A DNA stretch of 64,000 nucleotides from a candidate division WOR-1 bacterium RIFOXYB2_FULL_45_9 (GTDB taxonomy: Bacteria; Margulisbacteria; WOR-1; O2-12-FULL-45-9; XYB2-FULL-48-7): assembly GCA_001771575.1 (NCBI GenBank), contig MEUD01000001.1, positions 1,427,277 through 1,491,276 on the forward strand, read 5' to 3'. Under the pieces are notes generated by a model that saw nothing but the letters and a program-made list of their open reading frames with translations, searched no databases and had not been told where the DNA came from. Positions 41,895-52,139 of this stretch are shown here, piece after piece; within the stretch, counting starts at the first letter, position 1; each line of letters starts with the position of its first letter. The translations under genes and the position numbers were made by a program.

Positions 41895-43106
41895 ATGATA
41901 AACGCGGGAGACACGGCTTGGGTTTTGATTTCAACGGCGCTGGTCATCCTAATGACCCCGGCGGTCGGCTTTTTTTACGGCGGGATGGTCCGTAAGAAAA
42001 ACATTTTATCTACCATCATGATGTGTTTCGCGGCCCTGATGGTGATCAGCATCCAATGGGTCCTTTTTGGCTACACTTTGGCTTTCGGGCCGACCCAGGG
42101 GGGGATAATTGGCGGGTTTGACTGGCTGGGACTGATTGGGGTCGGGCAGGCCCCTAACGCCGATTACGCGGCGACGATCCCGGCTCTCGCTTTTATGATC
42201 TTCCAGGCCGCTTTCGCGATCGTGACCCCGTCCTTGATCGTTGGAGCGTTCGTGGAAAGGATCAAATTTTCTTCGTTCCTTGTTTTTTCCGTCATTTGGG
42301 CGACGATCGTTTACGATCCGGTCGCGCATTGGATCTGGGGGGTTGGGGGCTGGCTCCGTAACCTGGGAGCTCTTGACTTTGCCGGAGGGACGGTTGTGCA
42401 CGTGACCGCTGGTTTCTCGGCCCTCGCTATTGCCCTGGTCATTGGCAAACGGCTGGGCTACGGGAAGGACAATATGGAGCCGAGCAATATCCCGATCGTG
42501 GTTTTGGGGGCGGTCCTGCTTTGGTTCGGCTGGTTCGGTTTTAACGGCGGTTCCGCGCTGGCGGCCAACGGCCTGGCGGTTTCCGCTTTTGTCGTGACCA
42601 ATACTGCGGCGGCCGCGGCGGCGGTTGTCTGGATGCTTTTAAGCTGGCTCCACCGACGGCCTAGTGTTTTGGGGGTGGCGACCGGCGCGGTTGTCGGTTT
42701 GGTTGCGATCACTCCGGCTTCCGGGTTTGTTGATCCGCTCTCGGCGATCGCCATCGGAGGGATTGCCGCTGTTATTTCATATTATATGATCGTTCTCCGC
42801 ATGAAACTGCGGATCGATGAATCCCTTGACGCTTTTGCTTGTCACGGTATGGGCGGGGCCTGGGGAGCTGTCGCGACCGGTATTTTTGCCAGTAAGGCGA
42901 TAAATCCGGCCGGCGCTGACGGGCTGATCTTCGGCAATCCAGGGTTGGTCTGGACCCAGTTCCTGACGGTCGCCGTGACCGGGGCCTTTGCTTTTGGCGT
43001 GACGATCGTTATCGCGAAAATAGTTGACGCGACCATGGGGTTGCGGGTCGCGGGGAACGAAGAATTGGTCGGGCTCGATATTTCACAGCACGCGGAGACC
43101 GCGTAA
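41895..43106 (+). CDS. amt: Ammonium transporter (first copy)
   Basis: A 403-residue inner-membrane channel protein with 11 helices. MINAGDTAWVLISTALVILM opens the family core without a signal peptide. The DFAGGTVVHVTAG signature holds the first pore His, and FACHGMGGAWG the second. It moves ammonium into the cell and is blocked by an unmodified PII protein. AAGGAGGAG precedes the ATG. Next comes a PII gene 10 bp away, the classic amtB-glnK pair. Confidence 0.94.
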   Translation: MINAGDTAWVLISTALVILMTPAVGFFYGGMVRKKNILSTIMMCFAALMVISIQWVLFGYTLAFGPTQGGIIGGFDWLGLIGVGQAPNADYAATIPALAFMIFQAAFAIVTPSLIVGAFVERIKFSSFLVFSVIWATIVYDPVAHWIWGVGGWLRNLGALDFAGGTVVHVTAGFSALAIALVIGKRLGYGKDNMEPSNIPIVVLGAVLLWFGWFGFNGGSALAANGLAVSAFVVTNTAAAAAAVVWMLLSWLHRRPSVLGVATGAVVGLVAITPASGFVDPLSAIAIGGIAAVISYYMIVLRMKLRIDESLDAFACHGMGGAWGAVATGIFASKAINPAGADGLIFGNPGLVWTQFLTVAVTGAFAFGVTIVIAKIVDATMGLRVAGNEELVGLDISQHAETA

Positions 43107-43116
43107 GGAGGGGGCC

Positions 43117-43455
43117 ATGAAAAAAATTGAAGCGATCATTAAACCAGAAAAGCTAGAAGACTTGCGGGAGGCCTTGGATGCCAAGGGGTTTTCCGGGATG
43201 ACGATCACCGAAGTTAAAGGGCGGGGGATTCAGCGGGGGATAACCCTGGAATGGCGGGTGGGGGAGTATCGGGTCGAGTTTCTCCCCAAGATCAAGGTTG
43301 AGCTGGTGGTCGACGACAAGAAGTCGGCCGAGGTCATAGCGATTATCATCGGCGTCTGCAAGACCGGGAGCATTGGCGATGGGAAGATCTTTGTTTCGCC
43401 GATCGAAGAAGTGATCAGGATCAGGACCGGCGAGCGGGGGGAAAAGGTCTTATAA
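43117..43455 (+). CDS. glnK: PII signal-transduction protein (first copy)
   Basis: A 112-residue trimeric regulator that reads 2-oxoglutarate, ATP and [23 protein letters not shown] is the PII start; the T-loop reads [18 protein letters not shown]. By alignment to E. coli GlnK, Gln39, Arg47 and the uridylylation site Tyr51 are kept, while Tyr46 is Trp and Arg38 is Ile. TGSIGDGKIFVSPIEEVIRI is the C-terminal signature. The ATG at 43117 follows GGAGGGGG. Pairing with amt suggests it plugs the transporter when nitrogen is plentiful. Confidence 0.93.
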   Translation: MKKIEAIIKPEKLEDLREALDAKGFSGMTITEVKGRGIQRGITLEWRVGEYRVEFLPKIKVELVVDDKKSAEVIAIIIGVCKTGSIGDGKIFVSPIEEVIRIRTGERGEKVL

Positions 43456-43457
43456 AA

Positions 43458-43471
43458 CTACAAATATGTAG
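43458..43471. promoter_or_regulatory. CTAC-N6-GTAG operator upstream of amt2
   Basis: CTACAAATATGTAG, centred about 65 bp before the predicted sigma54 start, lying just after the PII stop codon. Confidence 0.72.
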
Positions 43472-43502
43472 CGCGTAAGCTGTTTTTTCTTGAGGCCGCC
43501 TC

Positions 43503-43520
43503 ATGGCAATAAGGTTGCTC
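43503..43520 (+). promoter_or_regulatory. Sigma54 (-24/-12) promoter of amt2-PII
   Basis: TGGCAATAAGGTTGCT: GG (43505-43506) and GC (43517-43518) are 10 bp apart. The start is predicted near 43530, one base before the amt2 ATG, so this sigma54 transcript would have almost no leader. Confidence 0.85.
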
Positions 43521-43530
43521 ATGTTGTGGC

Positions 43531-45085
<1,555 letters not shown>

Positions 45086-45086
<1 letters not shown>

Positions 45087-45129
45087 TACAATATTGTAGA
45101 AAACAGGTCGTTTTACTACAATAATGTTG
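45086..45129. promoter_or_regulatory. Two CTAC-N6-GTAG-type operators upstream of GSIII
   Basis: ATACAATATTGTAG (45086-45099) and CTACAATAATGTTG (45116-45129) each have one mismatch to the palindrome. Their centres are 30 bp apart, near three helical turns, and lie about 117 and 87 bp upstream of the predicted sigma54 start. Confidence 0.68.
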
Positions 45130-45182
45130 GAAATAATTGACCGCTAGAAACAAAAATGCCTGATTTATAGGCAAATATTGTT

Positions 45183-45200
45183 TTGGCAAATAAGTTGCTA
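45183..45200 (+). promoter_or_regulatory. Sigma54 (-24/-12) promoter of glutamine synthetase III
   Basis: TTGGCAAATAAGTTGCTA: GG (45185-45186) and GC (45197-45198) are 10 bp apart. The start near 45210 gives a 55-nt leader with AGAAGGAG before the ATG. Confidence 0.85.
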
Positions 45201-45264
45201 TATAAATTCTTGTAATACACAACGTTTGGACTGCCAGACTTAAATTTAGAAGGAGTAGATAATA

Positions 45265-47358
45265 ATGGTAAAAACGGCAAGTCAGATTTTTGGTGAGTTA
45301 ACTTTTAATAAAAAAGCAATGAAAGACAGACTTAGTAAGGAGGTCTTTGCCAAATTACTGGCTACAGTAGAAAGAGAGGAATCCCTGGACGAGACGATTG
45401 CCAGCGATGTTGCTCACGCGATGAAGGAATGGGCGATGGAAAATGGCGCGACCCACTTTACCCACTGGTTCCAGCCGCAGCGCGGCGGCACCGCCGAAAA
45501 GCACGATGCTTTCCTAAGTTACGGAAGCGATGGGGAAATGATCGAACGATTTAGCGCCAAGCAATTGATCCAGTCGGAACCGGATGCTTCAAGTTTTCCT
45601 TCCGGCGGCATCCGTTCGACCTTTGAGGCGCGCGGGTATACCGCCTGGGACCCGACTAGTCCGGCTTTCCTGCTCGAAGCCGGCGATACCAAGACTTTGG
45701 TCATCCCGACCGTTTATCTCTCCTGGACCGGTGAAGTTCTTGACATGAAGACCCCGCTTCTTCGCTCTATGAAAGCCCTGACCGACTCCGCGATCAAACT
45801 GCAGAAACTGTTGGGCAATACTAGTGTTAAGAAAATGAAAGTTTATGGCGGTCCGGAGCAGGAATATTTCCTGGTCTCCAAGAAACTCCACGACACGCGG
45901 CCCGACCTGTGCGTTGCCGGGCGGACCTTATTTGGCGCGCCACCTGCCAAAGGACAGCAGTTGGAAGATCATTATTTCGGCGCGATCAAAGACAAGGTTA
46001 TGATGTTCATGGAAGACTTCGACACAGAGCTTTATCGCCGCGGGATCCCATCGAAAACCAGGCATAACGAGGTTTCACCAAATCAGTTCGAGGTCGCCCC
46101 GCTATACGAAGAAGTGAATATGGCGGTTGACCATAACCTGCAGTTGATGGAGATCATTCGGAAAGTAGCGGAGAAGCACGGCTTGGTCGCGTTGTTGCAC
46201 GAAAAACCGTTTGCCGGCGTTAACGGGTCCGGTAAACACTTTAACTGGTCGCTTGGCGACGACAGCGGGACCAACTACCTGGAACCGTCCGATTCGCCGA
46301 TCAAAAATATTAATTTCTTGCTGACGTTGGGGGCAATTCTGCTTGGCGTCGATAAATATGGCGGATTACTCCGGGCAGTGGTGGCGGATGCCGGGAATGA
46401 TCACCGCTTAGGAGCGAACGAGGCCCCGCCGGCGATCATCTCGGTTTATCTCGGTGAATACCTGGCTCGTATCATGGACGAAATCGAAGGGATTGGGACC
46501 AATGTCAACGAAAAGAGCCTGGCCAACATCAACCTTGGCGTGAAAAATCTGCCAAAAGTTGCCAAGGATACTTCAGACCGGAACCGGACCTCACCGGTTG
46601 CCTTTACCGGGAACAAGTTTGAGTTCCGCGCGGTCGGTTCTTCGCAGAACTGCTCCGAGGCGGGGACCATGCTTAATTTGCTCGTTTCTTACGGTTACGA
46701 CGAGATCTCCCGCCGGCTCTCGGCCAGGAAGGGGGGCAACGTTAAGGAAAAAGCGATCCTGGTAATGAAGGATGTTCTGAAGGAGACTAAGCGGGTTCGC
46801 TTCGAAGGGAATAACTATTCGGAGGCCTGGCACAAGGAAGCGGCCAAGAGAGGTTTGCCAAACGCTAAGAATACGCCGGAAGCGCTCGACCTGATGCTGG
46901 ATAAAGAGAGCGTTGAGCTCTTTGAAAAATACGGTGTTTTATCGAAGCGGGAATTGCACTCGAAGGTGGAAATCAAACTTGACGCGTACATCAAGATAAA
47001 AGATGTCGAACTGAAAGCAGCTCTGAACATTACCAGGACACTGGTCCTGCCGTCAGTTTTGGAACAGATCAAATCATTGGGTGAGGCGGGCAAAGCTTCC
47101 AAATCCAGCGCGATAGGGGCCGACCTTAAAGTTGTCTCCGGCCTGTATGGCGATATCAAAGTGGCAATCGCCGGGCTTGAAAAAGCGATCGCACTTTGTG
47201 AAAAGGAAGAGAACCTGGAAAAGAAAGCTAAGCTCTATGCTAAGAATGGGGCCAATGCTTTGTCGGCTTTGCGCACCAGTGTCGATGAAGCGGAAACGCT
47301 GGTGGCTGACGCCTTCTGGCCGATGGCAAAGTATCAGGAATTGCTCACGATTTTATAA
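45265..47358 (+). CDS. glnN: Glutamine synthetase type III
   Basis: A 697-residue ATP-dependent enzyme joining ammonia to glutamate. The length and the N-terminal THWFQPQRGGTAEKHDAFLS block are diagnostic of GSIII. Other motifs are GGPEQEYFLV, RHNEVSPNQFEVAPLYEE, GVNGSGKHFNWSLGDD and NDHRLGANEAPPAI, with catalytic Glu and His residues in place. GSIII is common in Bacteroidetes and in some Cyanobacteria, where it is induced by nitrogen starvation. It stands alone between a sigma54 promoter and a terminator. Confidence 0.96.
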   Translation: MVKTASQIFGELTFNKKAMKDRLSKEVFAKLLATVEREESLDETIASDVAHAMKEWAMENGATHFTHWFQPQRGGTAEKHDAFLSYGSDGEMIERFSAKQLIQSEPDASSFPSGGIRSTFEARGYTAWDPTSPAFLLEAGDTKTLVIPTVYLSWTGEVLDMKTPLLRSMKALTDSAIKLQKLLGNTSVKKMKVYGGPEQEYFLVSKKLHDTRPDLCVAGRTLFGAPPAKGQQLEDHYFGAIKDKVMMFMEDFDTELYRRGIPSKTRHNEVSPNQFEVAPLYEEVNMAVDHNLQLMEIIRKVAEKHGLVALLHEKPFAGVNGSGKHFNWSLGDDSGTNYLEPSDSPIKNINFLLTLGAILLGVDKYGGLLRAVVADAGNDHRLGANEAPPAIISVYLGEYLARIMDEIEGIGTNVNEKSLANINLGVKNLPKVAKDTSDRNRTSPVAFTGNKFEFRAVGSSQNCSEAGTMLNLLVSYGYDEISRRLSARKGGNVKEKAILVMKDVLKETKRVRFEGNNYSEAWHKEAAKRGLPNAKNTPEALDLMLDKESVELFEKYGVLSKRELHSKVEIKLDAYIKIKDVELKAALNITRTLVLPSVLEQIKSLGEAGKASKSSAIGADLKVVSGLYGDIKVAIAGLEKAIALCEKEENLEKKAKLYAKNGANALSALRTSVDEAETLVADAFWPMAKYQELLTIL

Positions 47359-47370
47359 AAAATATATTTT

Positions 47371-47400
47371 GGGCGGGACAAAGAGGTCTCGCCCATATTT
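47371..47400 (+). terminator. Intrinsic-like terminator after GSIII
   Basis: The stem GGGCGGGAC/GTCTCGCCC (one G-U pair) with a 6-nt loop is followed by ATATTT, 12 bp after the stop. Confidence 0.65.
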
Positions 47401-47433
47401 TGCTGTTATATGCACAAAATATAGGCATTTGAT

Positions 47434-47646
47434 ATGTTTGAAAAAGAAATAAACGAAATTGATGAGTTTTTTATTGCTGAAAACACCGGAAAAATATACC
47501 GGGGTTTGTTGGAGGCGCTTGAAAAACCGTTAATTTCCAAGTTTTTGTTATATACTAGAGGAAATCAGTTGCAAACAGCTAAGATTTTGGGTATAAATAG
47601 AAACACTTTAAGAGGGAAAATCAAGAAGCTTGGGATAGGGAGATAA
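47434..47646 (+). CDS. Small Fis-type DNA-binding protein
   Basis: A 70-residue protein. The C-terminal half, GNQLQTAKILGINRNTLRGK, is the Fis/NtrC-type helix-turn-helix, and the N-terminal helix (EIDEFFIAENTGKIYRGLLE) could dimerise. There is no sigma54-activating AAA+ domain, so by itself it cannot drive sigma54 transcription; it may bend DNA or repress. It lies 2 bp before gltB and is probably cotranscribed with it. No clear ribosome binding site precedes the ATG; a possible -10 (TATAGG, 47420-47425) lies 8 nt upstream. Confidence 0.8.
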   Translation: MFEKEINEIDEFFIAENTGKIYRGLLEALEKPLISKFLLYTRGNQLQTAKILGINRNTLRGKIKKLGIGR

Positions 47647-47648
47647 AT

Positions 47649-50600
47649 GTGCGCAAACCAGAAAATACGGTCGGATTATACGATCCGGCCTATGAACATG
47701 ACAGTTGCGGAGTGGGGTTTCTCTGCGATATTAAGGGAAAAAGAACCAATAAAATAGTTCAGCAGGGGCTTGAGGTGCTACGAAGGCTTTCCCATCGCGG
47801 AGCGACCGGAGCCGACCCCAAGACCGGGGATGGTGCCGGGATTATGTTCCAGATGCCGCACAGTTTTTTTTCCGCTGTCGCCTCTCAATCGAACATCATC
47901 CTTCCAAAACACGGCGAATACGGGAGTGGGTTGGTCTTTTTACCTACCGACGAAAAAGAAAAAGACGACTGTAAAAAAGCAATTGAAAAGATCATTAATA
48001 GTGAAGGCCAGCTTTTTCTTGGCTGGCGAAAAGTTCCGGTAAACAATAGTGATATCGGCGTTTCCGCCAAAGAAAGCCAGCCCGAGATCGAGCAGGTTTT
48101 TATTGGCAAAGCCTCGTCATTGGATCAGCCGGCGTTTGAAAGAAAATTATTCGTCATCAGAAAAATAGCTGAAAATGAGATCAGGGGATCAAAGATCAAG
48201 CAGAAGTCGTTCTTTTATATCCCCAGCCTTTCTTCGCGGACCTTTGTCTATAAAGGGTTATTAATGCCCGAGCAGGTTGATCTTTTTTTTCCCGACCTGA
48301 GGGATCCCCGGATCGAGAGCGCCATTGCCCTGGTCCACTCCCGCTACAGTACCAATACCTTTCCAACCTGGGACCTGGCCCAGCCGTTCCGCTTTTTAGC
48401 CCATAACGGAGAGATCAATACCTTGCGCGGAAATATAAATTGGATGGCGGCCAAAGAAAGCCTGCTTGCCAATCCGCTCTTTGGGGATGATCTGGCCAAG
48501 ATCCTGCCGGTTATTGTCCAGGGGGGGAGCGATTCAGCGATCTTTGATAATGTGTTTGAGCTTCTTCTCCTTTCCGGGCGATCTTTGCCTCACGCGATGA
48601 TGATGATGATCCCCAGCGCCTGGGAACAGCATCGCTTAATGCCTTCGGAGTTAAAGGATTTCTATCGTTATCACGCCTGTTTGATGGAACCCTGGGATGG
48701 GCCGGCGGCGATGGCGGTGACCGACGGGACCTGCGTCGCGGCGGTCCTTGACCGGAACGGTCTGCGCCCCGCCCGCTACATCGTGACCAAGGAAGGGATC
48801 GTAGCGATGGCTTCTGAAGTAGGCGTTCTCGATATTCCAGCGGAAGAGATCGCCGTTTCCGGACGACTGGAGCCGGGGAAGATCTTTTATATTGATACGG
48901 CGGAGGGGAAACTTTTCAATGATGAAGAAGTCAAGAAAGCGGTTTCGACCGAACAGCCGTATGGCCAATGGTTAGCCGATAATTTGGTCGACCTAAGCGC
49001 GCTTTCCCCCGGGGGGAAAGAAGAAAAGGTCGCGGATAAACTGACCGCCTTAAAGGCTTTTGGCTATTCCCGCGAAGATCTTAAGGTGATCATTAAGCCG
49101 ATGGCGGAAACGGGGAAAGAGCCGATCGGTTCGATGGGGAATGATACCCCTCATGCTCTCCTTTCCAACAATCCCCAACCACTGTATTCATATTTTAAAC
49201 AGCTTTTCGCGCAGGTGACCAATCCGGCGGTCGATTTTATCCGCGAAGAGCTGGTCATGAGCCTTGATAGTTTTATTGGGCCGCAAAAAAACCTGCTGGA
49301 CCAAACGCCGGAGCACGCAAGGCGTCTCTACGTTAAAGAGCCGATCCTGACTAACGGCGATCTGGAAAAGGTCAGGGGGATCAAGGCAAAGGGTTTTAAG
49401 ACCAAGACGATCTCGATCCTTTTTCGGGCAGACGATATTAAAGACTTCTCCGTCAGGCTTGATGAGATCTGCGCGGAAGCGGGGAAAGCGATCGACGAAG
49501 GGTATTCCTTTGTTATTTTGAGCGACCGAGGGGCGACCCAAGACAGAGCTGCTATTCCTGCCCTGCTTGCGGTCGGTGCGGTCCATCACTATTTAGTCCG
49601 CAAGACCCTGCGCTCCAGGATCGGCATTATTATCGAGAGCGCGGAGCCTCGTGAAGTCCATCATTTTGCTCTATTGTTCGGCTATGGCGCCGATTGTGTC
49701 AACCCGTATCTTGCCTTTGAAGCGATTGATCAGTTGATCGCCGAAAAGGAATTAGCGACCGATCCGGGGACCGCTCTAAATAATTACCGCCACGCCGTCA
49801 ATCTGGGGATATTAAAGATCATCTCAAAAATGGGGATCTCTACCCTGCAAAGCTACCGCGGCGCCCAGATCTTTGAAGCGCTGGGAGTCGGCCCGGAGGT
49901 CATTGAAAAATGTTTTGTCGGGACGGCGTCTCGTGTTGGCGGAGTTGGTTTTACCGAGATTGCCCGGGAGACCTGCCTGCGGCACCGTCAGGCTTTTCCG
50001 AAAAACGTGGTCCTTTTGCCCTATCTTGGCACCGGCGGGCACTATCAGTGGAAAAAGGACGGCGAATTCCACCTCTGGAACCCGGAGAGCATTGCCGCCC
50101 TTCAGGATTCGGTCCGTGATAACGACTATGGACGCTATCAGGAATTTGCCGCGCTGATCAACGATCAAACAAAACAGCCGGCAACCTTGCGCGGACTGCT
50201 TAAGTTTAAAAAGAGCGCGCCGATCCCGCTTGACGATGTTGAACCGATAGAAAAGATCTTTAAACGTTTGGCTACCGGAGCGATGAGTTTCGGCTCGATC
50301 AGTCGCGGCGCCCACGCGTCGCTGGCGATCGCTATGAACCGGATCGGCGGACGTTCTAATACCGGTGAGGGGGGAGAAGACCCGGGCCGCTTTACCCCTC
50401 TGCCCAACGGCGATTCCAAGCGGAGCGCCATTAAACAAGTTGCCTCCGGCCGCTTTGGAGTGACTACGAACTATCTGGTCAATGCCGACGAGATCCAGAT
50501 CAAGATCGCCCAGGGAGCAAAACCTGGGGAAGGGGGCCAGCTCCCCGGCCATAAGGTCAGCGCAATCATCGCTAAGACCCGCTATACGACCCCCGGAGTG

Positions 50601-52139
50601 ACTTTGATCTCACCACCGCCGCACCATGATATTTACTCGATCGAAGATCTGGCCCAGCTGATCTTTGACCTAAAAAACACCAACCCGGCCGCTCGGATCA
50701 GCGTGAAGCTGGTTTCAGAAATTGGGGTGGGGACGGTTGCCGCCGGGGTCGCCAAGGGTCATGCCGATATGATCCTGATCTCCGGAGGGGACGGTGGGAC
50801 CGGCGCGTCTCCGATCAGTTCCATCAAGCATGCCGGGCTTCCTTGGGAGCTTGGGCTTTCCGAAACGCACCAGACTTTGGTGCTGAACGACCTGCGAAGC
50901 CGGGTCCGCTTGCAGACCGACGGCCAGATGAGGACCGGGCGGGACGTGGCGATTGCCGCTCTGCTTGGGGCCGAAGAATACGGCTTTTGCACCGCCGCGT
51001 TGATCGTTATGGGGTGCGTGATGCTCCGGCACTGCCACCTGAACAATTGTTCGCTTGGCGTGGCGACCCAGGACGAACTGCTGGAAAAACGTTTCCGGGG
51101 AAAATCGGAGCACGTCGTCGCCTATTTTAATTTTATCGCCAGGGAACTGCGCGAGGTCATGGCCGGGCTCGGGGTCAGAACGATCGACGAGATGATCGGC
51201 CGGACCGATCTTTTGGAGCTAAACAATGCGATCGTCCCGTGGAAGGCGCGCAAGATCGATTACTCGAAGATCCTTCACCGGCCGAAAGTATCGGCGGAGG
51301 TAAAGACCCGCTGTGTTGTTTCCCAGGACCATAATATCGACAAGATCCTTGATCGCAGGTTGATAGAATTAGCAAAGCCGGCCCTGGAAAAAGGGGAGGC
51401 GGTCTCGCTTGATCTGGAGATCAGGAACTTTAACCGGACGACCGGCGCGATGCTAAGCGGAGAAATTTGTAAGCGGCTGGGGGAAACCGGCTTGTCCGAA
51501 GAGACGATCAAAGTCAAATTTAAAGGGATCGCCGGACAAAGCTTTGGCGCCTGGCTGGCCAAAGGGGTCTCTTTTGAGCTGGAAGGGTTAGCCAACGATT
51601 ACGTCGGCAAAGGGCTCTCCGGCGGCAGGATCGTAATTTATCCGGACAGGAAAGCGACTTATCAGGCCGATAAAAATATATTGATCGGCAACACGACTTT
51701 TTACGGAGCGATCTCCGGCGAGGCCTTTATAAATGGAGTGGCCGGTGAGCGCTTTTGTATCCGTAATTCCGGCCTTTTCGCGGTAGTCGAAGGGGTTGGT
51801 GACCATGGCTGCGAATACATGACCGGCGGCCGGGTCGTTATTTTAGGTGAGACCGGACGCAACTTTGCCGCCGGGATGTCGGGGGGGATCGCCTACGTCT
51901 ACGATGAATCGGGCGATTTTAAGAATAAATGCAACCTTGAGATGGTCGAATTGCAGTCCCTGGAGAATGACGATCGGGAAACGATCCAAAGCCTGCTTCG
52001 TGACCATGTTAGGCTGACCAAAAGCGTTAAAGGGGAGAGGGTCCTGGCTAATTTCCACAAAGAAAGCGAGAAATTCGTTAAAGTGATGCCGTTGGAATAC
52101 AAGCGGGTCTTGAAAGGGGAGGAGGTCGCAGATGGCTAA
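47649..52139 (+). CDS. gltB: Glutamate synthase large subunit
   Basis: A 1496-residue enzyme that transfers the glutamine amide to 2-oxoglutarate, giving two glutamates. After a 19-residue propeptide comes the catalytic Cys20 (HDSCGVGFLC) of the class II glutaminase domain. The FMN/2-oxoglutarate barrel includes GAMSFGSISRGAHASLAIAM and SGGDGGTGASPISS. The 3Fe-4S site is CVMLRHCHLNNCSLGVATQ. The C-terminal alpha-subunit beta-helix has GGRIVIYPD and YMTGGRVVILG. The start is GTG with GGGAG upstream. It overlaps gltD by 8 bp. Confidence 0.97.
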   Translation: MRKPENTVGLYDPAYEHDSCGVGFLCDIKGKRTNKIVQQGLEVLRRLSHRGATGADPKTGDGAGIMFQMPHSFFSAVASQSNIILPKHGEYGSGLVFLPTDEKEKDDCKKAIEKIINSEGQLFLGWRKVPVNNSDIGVSAKESQPEIEQVFIGKASSLDQPAFERKLFVIRKIAENEIRGSKIKQKSFFYIPSLSSRTFVYKGLLMPEQVDLFFPDLRDPRIESAIALVHSRYSTNTFPTWDLAQPFRFLAHNGEINTLRGNINWMAAKESLLANPLFGDDLAKILPVIVQGGSDSAIFDNVFELLLLSGRSLPHAMMMMIPSAWEQHRLMPSELKDFYRYHACLMEPWDGPAAMAVTDGTCVAAVLDRNGLRPARYIVTKEGIVAMASEVGVLDIPAEEIAVSGRLEPGKIFYIDTAEGKLFNDEEVKKAVSTEQPYGQWLADNLVDLSALSPGGKEEKVADKLTALKAFGYSREDLKVIIKPMAETGKEPIGSMGNDTPHALLSNNPQPLYSYFKQLFAQVTNPAVDFIREELVMSLDSFIGPQKNLLDQTPEHARRLYVKEPILTNGDLEKVRGIKAKGFKTKTISILFRADDIKDFSVRLDEICAEAGKAIDEGYSFVILSDRGATQDRAAIPALLAVGAVHHYLVRKTLRSRIGIIIESAEPREVHHFALLFGYGADCVNPYLAFEAIDQLIAEKELATDPGTALNNYRHAVNLGILKIISKMGISTLQSYRGAQIFEALGVGPEVIEKCFVGTASRVGGVGFTEIARETCLRHRQAFPKNVVLLPYLGTGGHYQWKKDGEFHLWNPESIAALQDSVRDNDYGRYQEFAALINDQTKQPATLRGLLKFKKSAPIPLDDVEPIEKIFKRLATGAMSFGSISRGAHASLAIAMNRIGGRSNTGEGGEDPGRFTPLPNGDSKRSAIKQVASGRFGVTTNYLVNADEIQIKIAQGAKPGEGGQLPGHKVSAIIAKTRYTTPGVTLISPPPHHDIYSIEDLAQLIFDLKNTNPAARISVKLVSEIGVGTVAAGVAKGHADMILISGGDGGTGASPISSIKHAGLPWELGLSETHQTLVLNDLRSRVRLQTDGQMRTGRDVAIAALLGAEEYGFCTAALIVMGCVMLRHCHLNNCSLGVATQDELLEKRFRGKSEHVVAYFNFIARELREVMAGLGVRTIDEMIGRTDLLELNNAIVPWKARKIDYSKILHRPKVSAEVKTRCVVSQDHNIDKILDRRLIELAKPALEKGEAVSLDLEIRNFNRTTGAMLSGEICKRLGETGLSEETIKVKFKGIAGQSFGAWLAKGVSFELEGLANDYVGKGLSGGRIVIYPDRKATYQADKNILIGNTTFYGAISGEAFINGVAGERFCIRNSGLFAVVEGVGDHGCEYMTGGRVVILGETGRNFAAGMSGGIAYVYDESGDFKNKCNLEMVELQSLENDDRETIQSLLRDHVRLTKSVKGERVLANFHKESEKFVKVMPLEYKRVLKGEEVADG

